Assembly (NCBI RefSeq): GCF_017565405.1 | Contig: NZ_JAGEKR010000012.1 | Span: forward strand, 267,060-331,059 | DNA length: 64,000 nucleotides | Source: Allobranchiibius sp. CTAmp26 | GTDB taxonomy: Bacteria > Actinomycetota > Actinomycetes > Actinomycetales > Dermatophilaceae | Reading direction: 5' to 3' | Part shown: piece after piece, positions 1 through 9,639 of the stretch | How the letters are laid out: every line of letters starts with the position of its first letter | Position numbering within the stretch: the first letter of the stretch is position 1 | The notes under the pieces: model-generated | Seen by the model: only the letters and a program-made list of their open reading frames with translations | Told to the model about the DNA's origin: nothing | The model's database searches: none | Made by a program: the position numbers and the translations under genes

Positions 1-950
1 TTGCGCAGCTCCAGCAGGAAGCGGGTCGCCTGCTCGGCCATCTCGGTGAGCGGTTGACGCACCGTGGTCAGCTGCGGCGTCATCCATCGTGCTGCTTCGA
101 TGTCGTCGAACCCCACGATGGACAGGTCTTCGGGGATGCGGATCCCGCGGGAGCGGGCAGCTTCGTAGACACCGAACGCCTGTTGGTCGTTCGCGGTGAA
201 GATCGCGGTGGGACGGTCGGCCCCGGCCAGCAGCCGGGCGCCGCCCTGGACCCCGTCCTCGTACTCGTATCGGCCGGCGACGATGAGCGCCGGGTCGACT
301 TCGATCCCGGCCTTCGCCAGGGCGGTCCGGTAACCGGAGGTGCGCGCGTGCGAACTGATGATGTCGTCCGACCCGGTGATCAGGCCGATCCTGCGGTGTC
401 CGAGTTCGATCAGGTGCTGGGTGGCCATGAGCGCCCCGGACCAGTTGGCCGAGCCGATGGACGCGACGTCGGGGGACGGGTCCCCGGCCGGATCGACGAT
501 GACGAAGGGGATGTTCCGGGTGCGCAACCGCCGCTTGGAGTCCTCCGACAGCTCGGAGGACACCAGGATCACCCCCGCCGGATTCCGGCTGGTCGCGCCG
601 ACGATCCATTCCGGCGCGGGTCCGTGGTGCTCACCGCTGACGGTGAGCAGGACGCTGATCCCGTTCTCCCGGGCGACGCGGTCCACCCCGGCCAGCAGCG
701 CCATGGTCCATCCGGCCTGGATGTTGAACGGGCCCGCGAAGACCAGCTCGATGAAGCCGGAGTGGGACTTCTCGTCGGTACGCCGTTGATAGCTGGCGGC
801 CGCGAGAAGACTCTCGACGCGGGTGCGGACCGGTTCGGAGACGCCGGGACGGCCGTTGAGCACCTTCGAGACCGTGGACATGGAGACCGACGCGTCGAGG
901 GCGATCTCTGCCAGTGTCGCCCGTCGTGGCGAAACGTTTCGGGTGCTCAT
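1..950 (-). CDS. LacI-family transcriptional regulator (3' end cut by window)
   Basis: DNA-binding sugar-responsive repressor. The reverse strand from 950 reads MSTRNVSPRRATLAEIALDA and continues with the classic LacI helix-turn-helix (about residues 11-38, SMSTVSKVLNGRPGVS) and a periplasmic-binding-like ligand domain with the family motif DLSIVGFDDIEAARWM near the C-terminus. 316 codons are visible, so perhaps 20-30 residues are missing off the left edge. No clear Shine-Dalgarno precedes the ATG. It is divergent from the sugar ABC importer starting at 1202, so it most likely controls that operon; this is inferred from position only. Confidence 0.93.
   Translation of the reverse strand, partial: MSTRNVSPRRATLAEIALDASVSMSTVSKVLNGRPGVSEPVRTRVESLLAAASYQRRTDEKSHSGFIELVFAGPFNIQAGWTMALLAGVDRVARENGISVLLTVSGEHHGPAPEWIVGATSRNPAGVILVSSELSEDSKRRLRTRNIPFVIVDPAGDPSPDVASIGSANWSGALMATQHLIELGHRRIGLITGSDDIISSHARTSGYRTALAKAGIEVDPALIVAGRYEYEDGVQGGARLLAGADRPTAIFTANDQQAFGVYEAARSRGIRIPEDLSIVGFDDIEAARWMTPQLTTVRQPLTEMAEQATRFLLELR
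931..940. promoter_or_regulatory. Candidate LacI-type operator
   Basis: GAAACGTTTC is a perfect 10-bp palindrome with the central CG typical of LacI-family operators. It lies inside codons 4-7 of the lacI-type gene, so binding there would be autorepressive. I saw no second copy in the 951-1201 divergent region. It could be chance; the role is inference. Confidence 0.35.
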
Positions 951-1068
951 GGCGGGAATGCTACTGATAATCGGTGCTGGTAGCGACAGGGGCGCAGTTG
1001 AGACCGCGAATTTGCCTGCTTCTCGGTGCGTGCCGCCACACCCAACGTGAGCCACCTCACAAAAGTCG

Positions 1069-1098
1069 TTGACATCTGCGCCCTGTGACGCGGATACT
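1069..1098 (+). promoter_or_regulatory. Probable sigma-70-type promoter of the ABC operon
   Basis: A perfect TTGACA (1069-1074) is followed after 18 bp by GATACT (1093-1098), about 100 bp upstream of the substrate-binding-protein start. It is one of the clearest -35/-10 pairs in the window. Confidence 0.55.
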
Positions 1099-1201
1099 TT
1101 CTGCACTTGTTACGAAATATCTCTCACTTGCGGGCGATGTCGCACCCGCGAATTCTCATCTGTCGTCGACCGGGGCACTGCGAAGAGATCAGGAGACCGA
1201 G

Positions 1202-2536
1202 ATGGATTCTCAGACTGTGGGGGCGTCGTTCAGTCGTCGCGGCGTCCTCGGGATGACCGGCGGTGCGGCCATCGCGGCTGCGCTCGCGGCGTGCTCGTCC
1301 AGCGGAGGCAGCAAGAGCGGCGGGGGCGGGGGCGGTGGCAAGTCCCTCAAGTTCTGGAACATGCCGTGGGGCGGCACCGCTTTCAACCCGTTGGACAAGA
1401 AGATCACCCTGGCCTACAAGCCGGCCAGCGGGTTGCCATCGGCCACCTACCAGGAGATCCAGTGGGCGAACTTCACCCAGACCTTCGCTTCCGCCATCGC
1501 CTCCAGGACGGGCCCCGCCGTCAGCTCCGGCGGCGGTACGCAGGCCTTCCAGTTCGCGCACCAGGGCCAGATCGCGTACGCCGACAACCTGCTCGACAGC
1601 TGGAAGAAGAACGGGATCTACGACGACTTCTTCCCGGGCCTGGTCGACACCATGAAGACGGACAAGGGGTACGCCGGTGTGCCCTACAACCTCGACGTGC
1701 GCGTGTCCTGGTACAACAAGTCGCTGCTCGCCAAGGCCGGTGTCGAACCGCCCACGACCTGGGCGGAGTACGAGAACGTCTGCGCGAAGCTGAAGAAGAT
1801 CGGGGTCTACGGATTCGGCCTCGGAGCCGGCACCGGGAACAACATCATGGCGCACATCCTGACGGCGTTCATGATCAACAACGGTGGTGGCCTGTTCAAC
1901 GCCAAGCAGGAGCCGGACTGCGCCAGTGATGCGAACGTCGAGGCGGTGGAGTTCGTCCTCGGGTTGGTCAAGAAGGGGTACTCCGACCCGGCCGCCGCGA
2001 CCTACACCACCGCGAACGTCTATGCGCAGTGGACCGCCAAGAAGTTCGGGATGGGCTGGGACACGGCCGGTGCCGCGGTCTCGGTCGGCGGAGCGGTCGC
2101 CAAGGACATGGTCGTCGGCGTGCCCCTCGCGAGTACGAGCGGGAAGAAGGGCGGCTTGTACTTCCCGAACAACATCATGATGTACACGAACACGCCCAGC
2201 CAGAAGGGCTCGGAGGCGTTCCTCACGTACTACTTCCAGACCATGAAGTCCCTCTGGACGCAGAACACCGGCATCGGCTTGCCTCCGCTGAAGTCGATCA
2301 CCACCACATCCCAGTTCAAGGCCGATCCCAACAGCGTCAAGATCGTCGACGACTGGCAGCCCATCTTCAAGACCTGGGCCGCTCCCGGCGGGACGGGCCT
2401 GTTCTACAACATCGCCAACACCGTCGACGGAACAGCACCCATGAACAACTTCGCGCAGAGCATCCTCGGCGGGAAGGTCTCCGCGAAGGCGGCGCTCAGC
2501 ACCCTGCAGAGCGCCATCGAGCCGCTGATGACCTAG
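1202..2536 (+). CDS. Sugar ABC transporter substrate-binding lipoprotein
   Basis: Extracellular solute-binding protein (family 1, maltose/oligosaccharide type), 444 aa. It begins MDSQTVGASFSRRGVLGMTG: a twin-arginine (SRRG) signal followed by the lipobox LAAC, so it is probably a Tat-exported lipoprotein. A Gly/Ser linker (SGGSKSGGGGGGG) precedes the mature fold. AGGAG at 1191-1195 fixes the ATG at 1202; an in-frame upstream start at 1085 would bury the signal peptide and is rejected. First gene of a four-gene importer operon. The exact sugar cannot be read from sequence. Confidence 0.93.
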   Translation: MDSQTVGASFSRRGVLGMTGGAAIAAALAACSSSGGSKSGGGGGGGKSLKFWNMPWGGTAFNPLDKKITLAYKPASGLPSATYQEIQWANFTQTFASAIASRTGPAVSSGGGTQAFQFAHQGQIAYADNLLDSWKKNGIYDDFFPGLVDTMKTDKGYAGVPYNLDVRVSWYNKSLLAKAGVEPPTTWAEYENVCAKLKKIGVYGFGLGAGTGNNIMAHILTAFMINNGGGLFNAKQEPDCASDANVEAVEFVLGLVKKGYSDPAAATYTTANVYAQWTAKKFGMGWDTAGAAVSVGGAVAKDMVVGVPLASTSGKKGGLYFPNNIMMYTNTPSQKGSEAFLTYYFQTMKSLWTQNTGIGLPPLKSITTTSQFKADPNSVKIVDDWQPIFKTWAAPGGTGLFYNIANTVDGTAPMNNFAQSILGGKVSAKAALSTLQSAIEPLMT

Positions 2537-2618
2537 AGCCGGAGGGTGGGCGCGGCCGGCACGAGGCGCCACCCACCGTTCGCGCCCACCATCACACCCC
2601 GGCTCACAGGAGAAGTGC

Positions 2619-3578
2619 ATGGCATCGTCGTCGACCGGAGCTCTGGTGCGGGCGCGCAAGGGCGTGGGCGTCGGCGGTCGGGGGCGCCCGCCGGGCTCGG
2701 TACGCCGCAAGCGGCGCAGCCGGTTCGCACGCGTCTTCGCGATCTTCGCGCTGCCCTCGGTGGCGCTGCTCCTCCTGCTGAACCTCTACCCCGTCATCTA
2801 CGCCGCTCTGCAGTCGTTCCGCAACGGCAGCCTCATCGACTCCGGCACCTTCGTCGGACTTCGCAACTACACCGGCATCCTGCACGACCCGGCGTTCTGG
2901 CACGCGGCGAGATTCACCCTGGTGTTCACGCTCGTCGGAGTCTTCGGCAGCTGGGCGATCGGGCTGGCCCTGGCGCTGCTGCTGCGGACCCGCATCCCCG
3001 GCAGAAGCATCTTCAAAGTGCTGCTCCTGCTGCCGTGGGTGGTCCCCGTGGTGGTGTCGGCCACCTCGTGGAACTGGCTGGTCGCGACACCGCAGTCGCC
3101 GATGTCGAGGCTCTTCTCTGCGCTCGGTTTCGGCAACGTGCTCTTCCTCGCCGATCCGCTTCTCGCTCAGATCCTCGTGTGCGTGTTCAAGGTGTGGATC
3201 AGCTTCCCGTTCATGATGATGATGATGTCCTCCGCTCTGGCGTCGGTCGACGTCAATGTCTACGAGGCCGCCAAGATCGACGGTGCCGGGAAGTGGCAGA
3301 CGTTCCGGGAGATCACCCTCCCGATGATCTCCCGATCCACGTACATCAGCTGGGTCCTGATGACGATCTTCTGCGTCAACGACTTCCCGACCATCTTCCT
3401 GCTCACCGGCGGCGGCCCGGTCAGAGCGACCCAGTCACTGGTGGTGATGGCCTATCTGACCGTCTTCGCCAACTTCCAGACCGGTCCCGGCGTGGCCATC
3501 GCCTTCCTGATGACGATCGTGCTGGTCGCCATCGCCACCCTGCTCTACCGCCAGATTCGAAAGGTGGACATCGAGTGA
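2619..3578 (+). CDS. Sugar ABC transporter permease (MalF-type)
   Basis: Inner-membrane permease of the carbohydrate-uptake-1 family, 319 aa. A basic N-terminus (about 45 residues, rich in R/K/G) leads to a first membrane helix (VFAIFALPSVALLLLLNLYP) and further hydrophobic segments. The cytoplasmic EAA loop is recognisable (VYEAAKIDGAGKWQTFREIT), which contacts the ATPase. AGGAG lies just upstream of the ATG. Its last four bases overlap the GTG of the next permease, so the pair is translationally coupled. Confidence 0.93.
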   Translation: MASSSTGALVRARKGVGVGGRGRPPGSVRRKRRSRFARVFAIFALPSVALLLLLNLYPVIYAALQSFRNGSLIDSGTFVGLRNYTGILHDPAFWHAARFTLVFTLVGVFGSWAIGLALALLLRTRIPGRSIFKVLLLLPWVVPVVVSATSWNWLVATPQSPMSRLFSALGFGNVLFLADPLLAQILVCVFKVWISFPFMMMMMSSALASVDVNVYEAAKIDGAGKWQTFREITLPMISRSTYISWVLMTIFCVNDFPTIFLLTGGGPVRATQSLVVMAYLTVFANFQTGPGVAIAFLMTIVLVAIATLLYRQIRKVDIE

Positions 3579-4483
3579 GTGCCGAGAGCTCGCCGATCCG
3601 ACTCGGCAAGGCGGCCGCGGTGCATACCGACACCGACACGGCGCGCATACCGCGCAAGCACGGCGCCATCAGCTCGTCCGAGAGACGCGGTCAGTGGTGG
3701 CGGTTCGCGGTCATCCTCGTCATCACCGCCGTGGTGCTCGTACCGATCGTGGCCGTGCTCTACCTGTCGGTCCAGCCATCGCTCGGGAGTACCGCCACCG
3801 GCGTCACGCTGGAGAACTTCAGCAAGGTCTTCCAACAGACCTCCGTCGGGACCTGGCTCAAGAACAGCCTTCTCGTCACCCTCGTCACGGTGGTGGTCGC
3901 CGTGAGCGTCGCAGCCCCCGCCGGTTACGTCCTGTCCAGGGGACGCAACCGGCTCGTGTCCGGGTACGCGCTGATCCTGTTCGTCGCGCAGTCGCTCCCC
4001 GTGGTGACGTCGGTCATCCCGTTGTTCATCCTCTTCGCCAAGGTCGGACTCGTCGACAGCCTGACGGGCATCACGATCATCTACGTCGGCTCGACCATGT
4101 CGGTCGCCGTCTGGATGATGGCCGCGTACTTCGACTCCATCCCCATCTCGCTGGAGGAGGCCGCCTGGATCGACGGGTGCTCGGTCTTCGGCAGCTTCTT
4201 CCGGATCGTGCTGCGCAACTCCCTGCCCGGCCTGCTGTCGACGGCGATCTTCTCGTTCCTGCTGGCCTGGAACGACTACCTCATCGCGGTGGTGTTCCTG
4301 CGGTCGGACCAGAACTACACCCTGCAGATCGGCCTGCAGACCTTCTTCCAGCAGAACGCCACCAACTGGGGCCTGGTGATGGCCGTGGCCGTGATCATGA
4401 TGGTCCCGCCCGTCCTGCTCTTCTCCGTGCTGAACAAGTACTTCAGCGTCGGCGGCATCGGCGGTTCGTTGGCCGGTCGCTGA
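3575..4483 (+). CDS. Sugar ABC transporter permease (MalG-type)
   Basis: Second permease subunit, 302 aa. GTG at 3575 overlaps the previous stop by 4 bp (GTGA) and gives VSAESSPIRLGKAAAV; longer in-frame starts run back through the first permease gene and are rejected. After a roughly 45-residue cytosolic tail come about six membrane helices and an EAA loop (LEEAAWIDGCSVFGSFFRIV). It should pair with the upstream permease and with the ATPase encoded at 4566. Confidence 0.93.
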   Translation: MSAESSPIRLGKAAAVHTDTDTARIPRKHGAISSSERRGQWWRFAVILVITAVVLVPIVAVLYLSVQPSLGSTATGVTLENFSKVFQQTSVGTWLKNSLLVTLVTVVVAVSVAAPAGYVLSRGRNRLVSGYALILFVAQSLPVVTSVIPLFILFAKVGLVDSLTGITIIYVGSTMSVAVWMMAAYFDSIPISLEEAAWIDGCSVFGSFFRIVLRNSLPGLLSTAIFSFLLAWNDYLIAVVFLRSDQNYTLQIGLQTFFQQNATNWGLVMAVAVIMMVPPVLLFSVLNKYFSVGGIGGSLAGR

Positions 4484-4528
4484 GCCGATCTCGTACGAAG
4501 CGCGACTCTCCCGTCCACCATCGATCGC

Positions 4529-4546
4529 CCGGCAGGTCACTGCCGG
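4529..4546 (+). promoter_or_regulatory. Small hairpin before the ATPase RBS
   Basis: CCGGCAG-gtca-CTGCCGG forms a 7-bp perfect stem just before the ribosome-binding site (GAAGGAAAGGA) of the ATPase gene, in an 82-bp gap inside the operon. It could stabilise or process the mRNA and so adjust ATPase dosage; this is inference. Confidence 0.35.
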
Positions 4547-4565
4547 TGAAGGAAAGGACTCGCTC

Positions 4566-5642
<1,077 letters not shown>

Positions 5643-5679
5643 TCCCCGTCGATGCCCGGCAGGGGTACCCGGCGAACGA

Positions 5680-6642
5680 TCAGTCCTGTGCGGCGCGCCA
5701 CCCGGCGGCGACCGCGGCTGCCTCGGAGCAGAAGTAGCGCTCGCCCTTGCTGGGCGTGATGACCGTCTTGTCGTACGTCGCGCTGCCCGGCAGGTGGTAG
5801 ATCTTCTCGCCCTTGGAGTTGATGTTGCCCTTGATCCGGCAGTCGGCCGGTGCGGCGGGGACCGGTGTGCTCGGTGCGACGGGGGCGGGGGCGGGCGAGG
5901 TGCTCGGGCGTGAGCCCTCGACCGGCGACCCGAACGACGGGCACGCTCCCCAGAGCCCGGCGTGGGTGCGGCGCGCGGCGCTCTCGGCCGCCCGGAACGG
6001 CGCCTGGTACCGGTACGCCGTGTCGTAGGTGTACTCGCGGCCGAAGCCACCCGCGATGAGCGTCTGCGCGACGTTGCGGCCGTCGGCGGTGAAGACGTAA
6101 CGCAGCGACCGGCCGTACTTGTCGACGTCACCCTGCGATGGGTCCGCCTGCAGGCGCACGCTGCGGCTCTGCACGAGGCTCTGCATCTCGCTGCTGGCCT
6201 GCTTGCCGAAACACTGCACGGGCGTGTTCGGTTTGCGGGTCTCGGGGGTGTCGACGCCGATCAACCGGATCTTGCGGCGTACGCCGTCGATGCGCACCGC
6301 GATCGTGTCGCCGTCGATGACGCTGAGCACGGGGACGAGAGCGCCAAGGGAGGAGGACTGAGACGTGGGGGAGTGCGTGGCTGCGGGCGTGGACGTCGCG
6401 GTGGAGGTCGCCGTGCCGTGGCCCGGCACCACGCCGGCCGCATGCGTGCTGCGCGTCGCCGATGACGTGGATGTCGATCCCGGCGCCGTGCCGGCCTGCT
6501 CTGCAGGGTCGCATCCGCCGAGAAGTGCGACGACCACAGCGCCGGCGCCCATCAGGCCGAGCGCGCGAGCATTCCTGCCGATCCCCCCGGTCACCACGCG
6601 CCGAAATGTACCCACTCCCACCGTCATGGGCGGCCGGGACAT
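5680..6642 (-). CDS. Secreted thermonuclease-like (SNase) protein with C-terminal cell-surface-type domain
   Basis: 320-aa lipoprotein-like nuclease starting MSRPPMTVGVGTFRRVV, with a hydrophobic segment and lipobox-like LLGGC, then a Thr/Ser/Ala linker. The SNase core (VIDGDTIAVRIDG, IRLIGVDTPE, DKYGRSLRYV) keeps the residues equivalent to Arg35, Glu43 and Arg87 of staphylococcal nuclease. A Pro-rich linker leads to a small C-terminal domain (IKGNINSKGEKIYHLPG ... FCSEAAAVAAGWR) often found on exported nucleases. GGAAGG precedes the chosen ATG. The open frame extends far upstream into the next gene, but that is a shadow. Confidence 0.88.
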   Translation of the reverse strand: MSRPPMTVGVGTFRRVVTGGIGRNARALGLMGAGAVVVALLGGCDPAEQAGTAPGSTSTSSATRSTHAAGVVPGHGTATSTATSTPAATHSPTSQSSSLGALVPVLSVIDGDTIAVRIDGVRRKIRLIGVDTPETRKPNTPVQCFGKQASSEMQSLVQSRSVRLQADPSQGDVDKYGRSLRYVFTADGRNVAQTLIAGGFGREYTYDTAYRYQAPFRAAESAARRTHAGLWGACPSFGSPVEGSRPSTSPAPAPVAPSTPVPAAPADCRIKGNINSKGEKIYHLPGSATYDKTVITPSKGERYFCSEAAAVAAGWRAAQD

Positions 6643-6711
6643 GCTGACACCTTCCGGTGTGTCCGACCCCGCGGGTAGGTTCGTCGCACCGTCATCGCCA
6701 CCGGAGGTTCC

Positions 6712-8406
6712 ATGTCCTACCCCTCGCTGACCGCGCGCCGAGTCACCGCCATCGTCGTCACCGCATCCGCCGTGCCCGCCCTTGCTCTGACCAGCGCGAC
6801 CGCCGCCGGGGCGGCGACACCGACCGGCCCCGGTCACTCGGCCGCCGTACGCGACCTGCAGCGGGCGCAGCACGGCGCGGACCACGGCCGCGCGCTCGCC
6901 CCGCGCACGCACTTCCGGATGGCGCCGGACGGATCGAGCGGCGCCACGCAGGGCGGCGCCGGCATCCCCAACATCGACTCGGTGAAGTCGACGGTGCGTA
7001 CCTACTACAACGCCACCAACGGCATCGCGAGCAAGACCAGCTCGCCGTACATCTCGCAGATGAACGCGCTGATGGCCCGCGAGACGAAGAAGCTGCCCGG
7101 GTTGCTCGCGAGCGCGAAGAAGACGGGCAAGAAGCCCGCCCTCGTCTTCGACGTCGACGACACCACCCTGTGGACCTACGACATGGAGGACGCGGGGATG
7201 CACTTCAACTTCGACCCCGCGCTGCAGGACGTCTACGTGCAGGGTGAGAGGTTCCCGGCCGTCCCGGCGACGGTGGCGTTCGAGAAGAAGGCCGCGGCCA
7301 TGGGCTTCGCCATCTTCGGCCTGACCGGCCGGAACGACGACCAGAGGAGTGCCACCCTGGCCAACCTCGCCAAGGTCGGCTTCATCGGGTTCACCGCCGA
7401 CCGGTTCTACACGAAGTGGACGGGCAAGGGCGCGAGCCAGCAGCCCTCGTACATCACCTGCGCGACCGCGAAGTGCACCACCGTGGAGTACAAGGCGGGC
7501 ACCCGTGCGCACATCGAGTCGCAGGGCTACGACATCGCGCTCAACCTCGGCGACCAGTGGTCGGACCTGCAGGGCAGGCACGCGCAGCACTACCTCAAGC
7601 TGCCCAACCCCACCTACTACCTGCCCTCACCGGACCTGCCGGGGTTGTCCGAGCCCAGGCTGGCTCCGCGCACCCGCTTCACGATGAAACCGGACGGGAG
7701 CAGCGGCAGGACCGCCGGGGGTGAGGGGATCCCCAACATCGACTCGACCAAGGCGACGATCCGCACCTACTACGACGCGGACTCGATCGGCATCGCCAAC
7801 AAGACCAGCTCGCCGTACATCAGCGAGATCACCGGGCTCACCCGGCGCATCTCCCCGCTGCTGAACGCCGCGTGCGGGGTCGGGCGGTACGTCGGGATCC
7901 GGCCCGCCGTCGTGCTCGACGTCGACGACACCACCTTGTCGACGTACGACATGGAGGACGCCGCGATGCACTTCAACTTCGACCCGGCGCTGCAGGACGT
8001 CTACGTGCAGCAGCAGCGTTTCCCGGCCACACCGGGGATGGTCGCGCTCGCCAACGCCGCGAGCGACGCGGGCTGCACGATCATCGGTCTGACCGGGCGG
8101 GGCGACAACCAGAAGGCGGCCACGCTCGCCAACCTGGTGAAGGTGGGTTACACCGGGTTCACCGCGGCGAACCTCTACACCAAGTGGACCGGGGTCGGCG
8201 CCAGCCAGCAGCCGTCCTACATCCACTGCGCGACCGCCAAGTGCACCACGATCGAGTACAAGAGCCAGACCCGCGCGTACAAGCAGACGGCGGCCGGCGG
8301 CGGCTACACGATCCTGGCGAACCTCGGCGATCAGTTCAGCGACCTCATCGGAGGCTCCGCGCTGGTGCCGGTGAAGCTGCCGAACCCGACGTACTACCTC
8401 CCGTAG
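6712..8406 (+). CDS. Secreted tandem-duplicated HAD acid phosphatase (class B/IIIB-like)
   Basis: 564 aa with a signal peptide (about 1-34, ending AAGAA). Two consecutive copies of one HAD phosphatase domain follow: from about residue 63 (APRTHFRMAPDGSSG) and from about 315 (APRTRFTMKPDGSSG). Each keeps the nucleophile motif DVDDTT (Asp147/Asp149 and Asp403/Asp405), followed by TYDMEDA, MHFNFDPALQDVYVQ, the LTGR motif and the final acidic LGDQ(W/F)SDL. Both therefore look catalytically intact. GGAGG precedes the ATG. The function is probably phosphate scavenging from organic esters outside the membrane; substrate unknown. Confidence 0.87.
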   Translation: MSYPSLTARRVTAIVVTASAVPALALTSATAAGAATPTGPGHSAAVRDLQRAQHGADHGRALAPRTHFRMAPDGSSGATQGGAGIPNIDSVKSTVRTYYNATNGIASKTSSPYISQMNALMARETKKLPGLLASAKKTGKKPALVFDVDDTTLWTYDMEDAGMHFNFDPALQDVYVQGERFPAVPATVAFEKKAAAMGFAIFGLTGRNDDQRSATLANLAKVGFIGFTADRFYTKWTGKGASQQPSYITCATAKCTTVEYKAGTRAHIESQGYDIALNLGDQWSDLQGRHAQHYLKLPNPTYYLPSPDLPGLSEPRLAPRTRFTMKPDGSSGRTAGGEGIPNIDSTKATIRTYYDADSIGIANKTSSPYISEITGLTRRISPLLNAACGVGRYVGIRPAVVLDVDDTTLSTYDMEDAAMHFNFDPALQDVYVQQQRFPATPGMVALANAASDAGCTIIGLTGRGDNQKAATLANLVKVGYTGFTAANLYTKWTGVGASQQPSYIHCATAKCTTIEYKSQTRAYKQTAAGGGYTILANLGDQFSDLIGGSALVPVKLPNPTYYLP

Positions 8407-8412
8407 CACCGG

Positions 8413-9477
8413 ATGTCGATGCGCGAGACGCTGGACGAACTGCGGGCTGCTGCGCAGGATCGTCTCGACCCGGACGTCTGGCACTACATCTCCAGGGGCT
8501 CGGGCGACCACGTGAGCGTCAACGAGGCCGAACTCGCCTGGGATGTCTGGCGATTGCGCCCGCGCGTGCTGCGCGACGTGTCGTCGGTGCACACGTCCTG
8601 CGCGGTCTTCGGCGAGTGGGAGAGCCCGATCGGGATCGCGCCCAGCGCCTACCACCGGCTGGTGCACCCCGAGGGTGAGGCGGCCACCGCACGCGGGGCC
8701 GCGGCGAGCGGCGCTCCGTTCGTGCTGTCCAGTCGCTCGACGGTGCCGCTGGAGCAGGTCGCCGAGCAGCTGGGCGCCAGGCCATGGTGGTTCCAGGTCT
8801 ATCTGATGCACGAGCGCGGCATCAGTGACGCGTTGGCGCGGCGCGCCGCCGAGGCGGGGGCGACGGCTCTGGTGCTCACCGGCGACACGCCCTACCTCGG
8901 CTACCGCCCGCGTGCGGGTCGCGCACGGCCGGTGCCGTTGGACGACGAGCTGGCGCTGATCGGCGTTTGCCAGCACCTGCCCGCCGACGTGCAGGATCCC
9001 TGGCCGTTGATCGATCAGACGCCGCACCAGACCCTCGCCGACATCGAGCGGCTGGCCGATCTGACCGGGCTGCCGGTGATCGTCAAGGGAGTGCTGCGCG
9101 GTGACGACGCGCTCGCGTGCGTGCAGGCCGGTGCCGGAGGGGTGTGGGTCAGCACCCACGGCGGGCGCCAGCTGGACGGCACGGTGCCCACGGCGTACGC
9201 GCTTGCGGAGGTCGCCGACGCGGTCGGCGACCGTGCGGTGGTGCTCGCCGACGGCGGCGTACGCGGCGGGCGCGATGCGCTGGTCGCGCTCGCCCTCGGC
9301 GCGTCGGCGGTCTTCGTCGGCCGGCCGGCGATGTGGGCGTTGGCCGCGGGTGGCGCCGAAGGTGTCGCCGAACTGCTGACCGGACTGCGCGAGGAGCTCG
9401 CGCACCTGATGGGGTTGGCCGGTGCGACCGGTCTGGAGCAGCTCGACCCGTCGCTGGTCACGCGCGTTCCGCGATGA
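8413..9477 (+). CDS. FMN-dependent alpha-hydroxy-acid oxidase/dehydrogenase
   Basis: 354-aa TIM-barrel flavoenzyme of the lactate/glycolate oxidase family, oxidising a 2-hydroxy acid to a 2-keto acid. Family marks: FMN-contact WWFQVYL, LTGDTP, IVKGVLRGDDAL with the FMN-binding lysine, the catalytic His/Arg block STHGGRQLDG, and the phosphate-binding ADGGVRGGRDAL plus VFVGRPAMWALAAGG. The usual Asn of SNHGGRQ is Thr here. It begins six bases after the phosphatase stop, so the two may be co-transcribed, without an obvious joint pathway. ATG at 8413 or 8419 is possible. Confidence 0.88.
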   Translation: MSMRETLDELRAAAQDRLDPDVWHYISRGSGDHVSVNEAELAWDVWRLRPRVLRDVSSVHTSCAVFGEWESPIGIAPSAYHRLVHPEGEAATARGAAASGAPFVLSSRSTVPLEQVAEQLGARPWWFQVYLMHERGISDALARRAAEAGATALVLTGDTPYLGYRPRAGRARPVPLDDELALIGVCQHLPADVQDPWPLIDQTPHQTLADIERLADLTGLPVIVKGVLRGDDALACVQAGAGGVWVSTHGGRQLDGTVPTAYALAEVADAVGDRAVVLADGGVRGGRDALVALALGASAVFVGRPAMWALAAGGAEGVAELLTGLREELAHLMGLAGATGLEQLDPSLVTRVPR

Positions 9478-9525
9478 TCTCTGCCCTGCCCTGCCGTGCG
9501 GGCGACGGTGGGCAGTTTGCGTCGA

Positions 9526-9587
9526 GGTGGTCGGTTTGCGTTCTTGGCCAGTGCTGCAGCCGTGGCCGAGGACGCAAACCGACCACC
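9526..9587. repeat. Long imperfect extragenic palindrome
   Basis: Two 24-nt arms (9526-9549 and 9564-9587) pair at 22 of 24 positions around a 14-nt loop containing CTGCAG. It sits in the 162-bp gap between the convergent oxidase and nitroreductase genes, so it may act as a terminator. Its right half resembles the element at 53997-54029 (shared GGCCAG.GCTGCAG and GGACGCA.ACCG), which suggests a dispersed family. No T-run follows. Confidence 0.7.
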
Positions 9588-9639
9588 CGGGCGGACGACC
9601 CCTCGGTCCGGTCGTGCGCTCCAGCGCCCTGAATGGCGC

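Noticed and set aside
6643..7590. N-terminal extension of the SNase frame
   Set aside because: It runs antisense through the phosphatase gene; the true start has GGAAGG and begins a lipoprotein-like signal.
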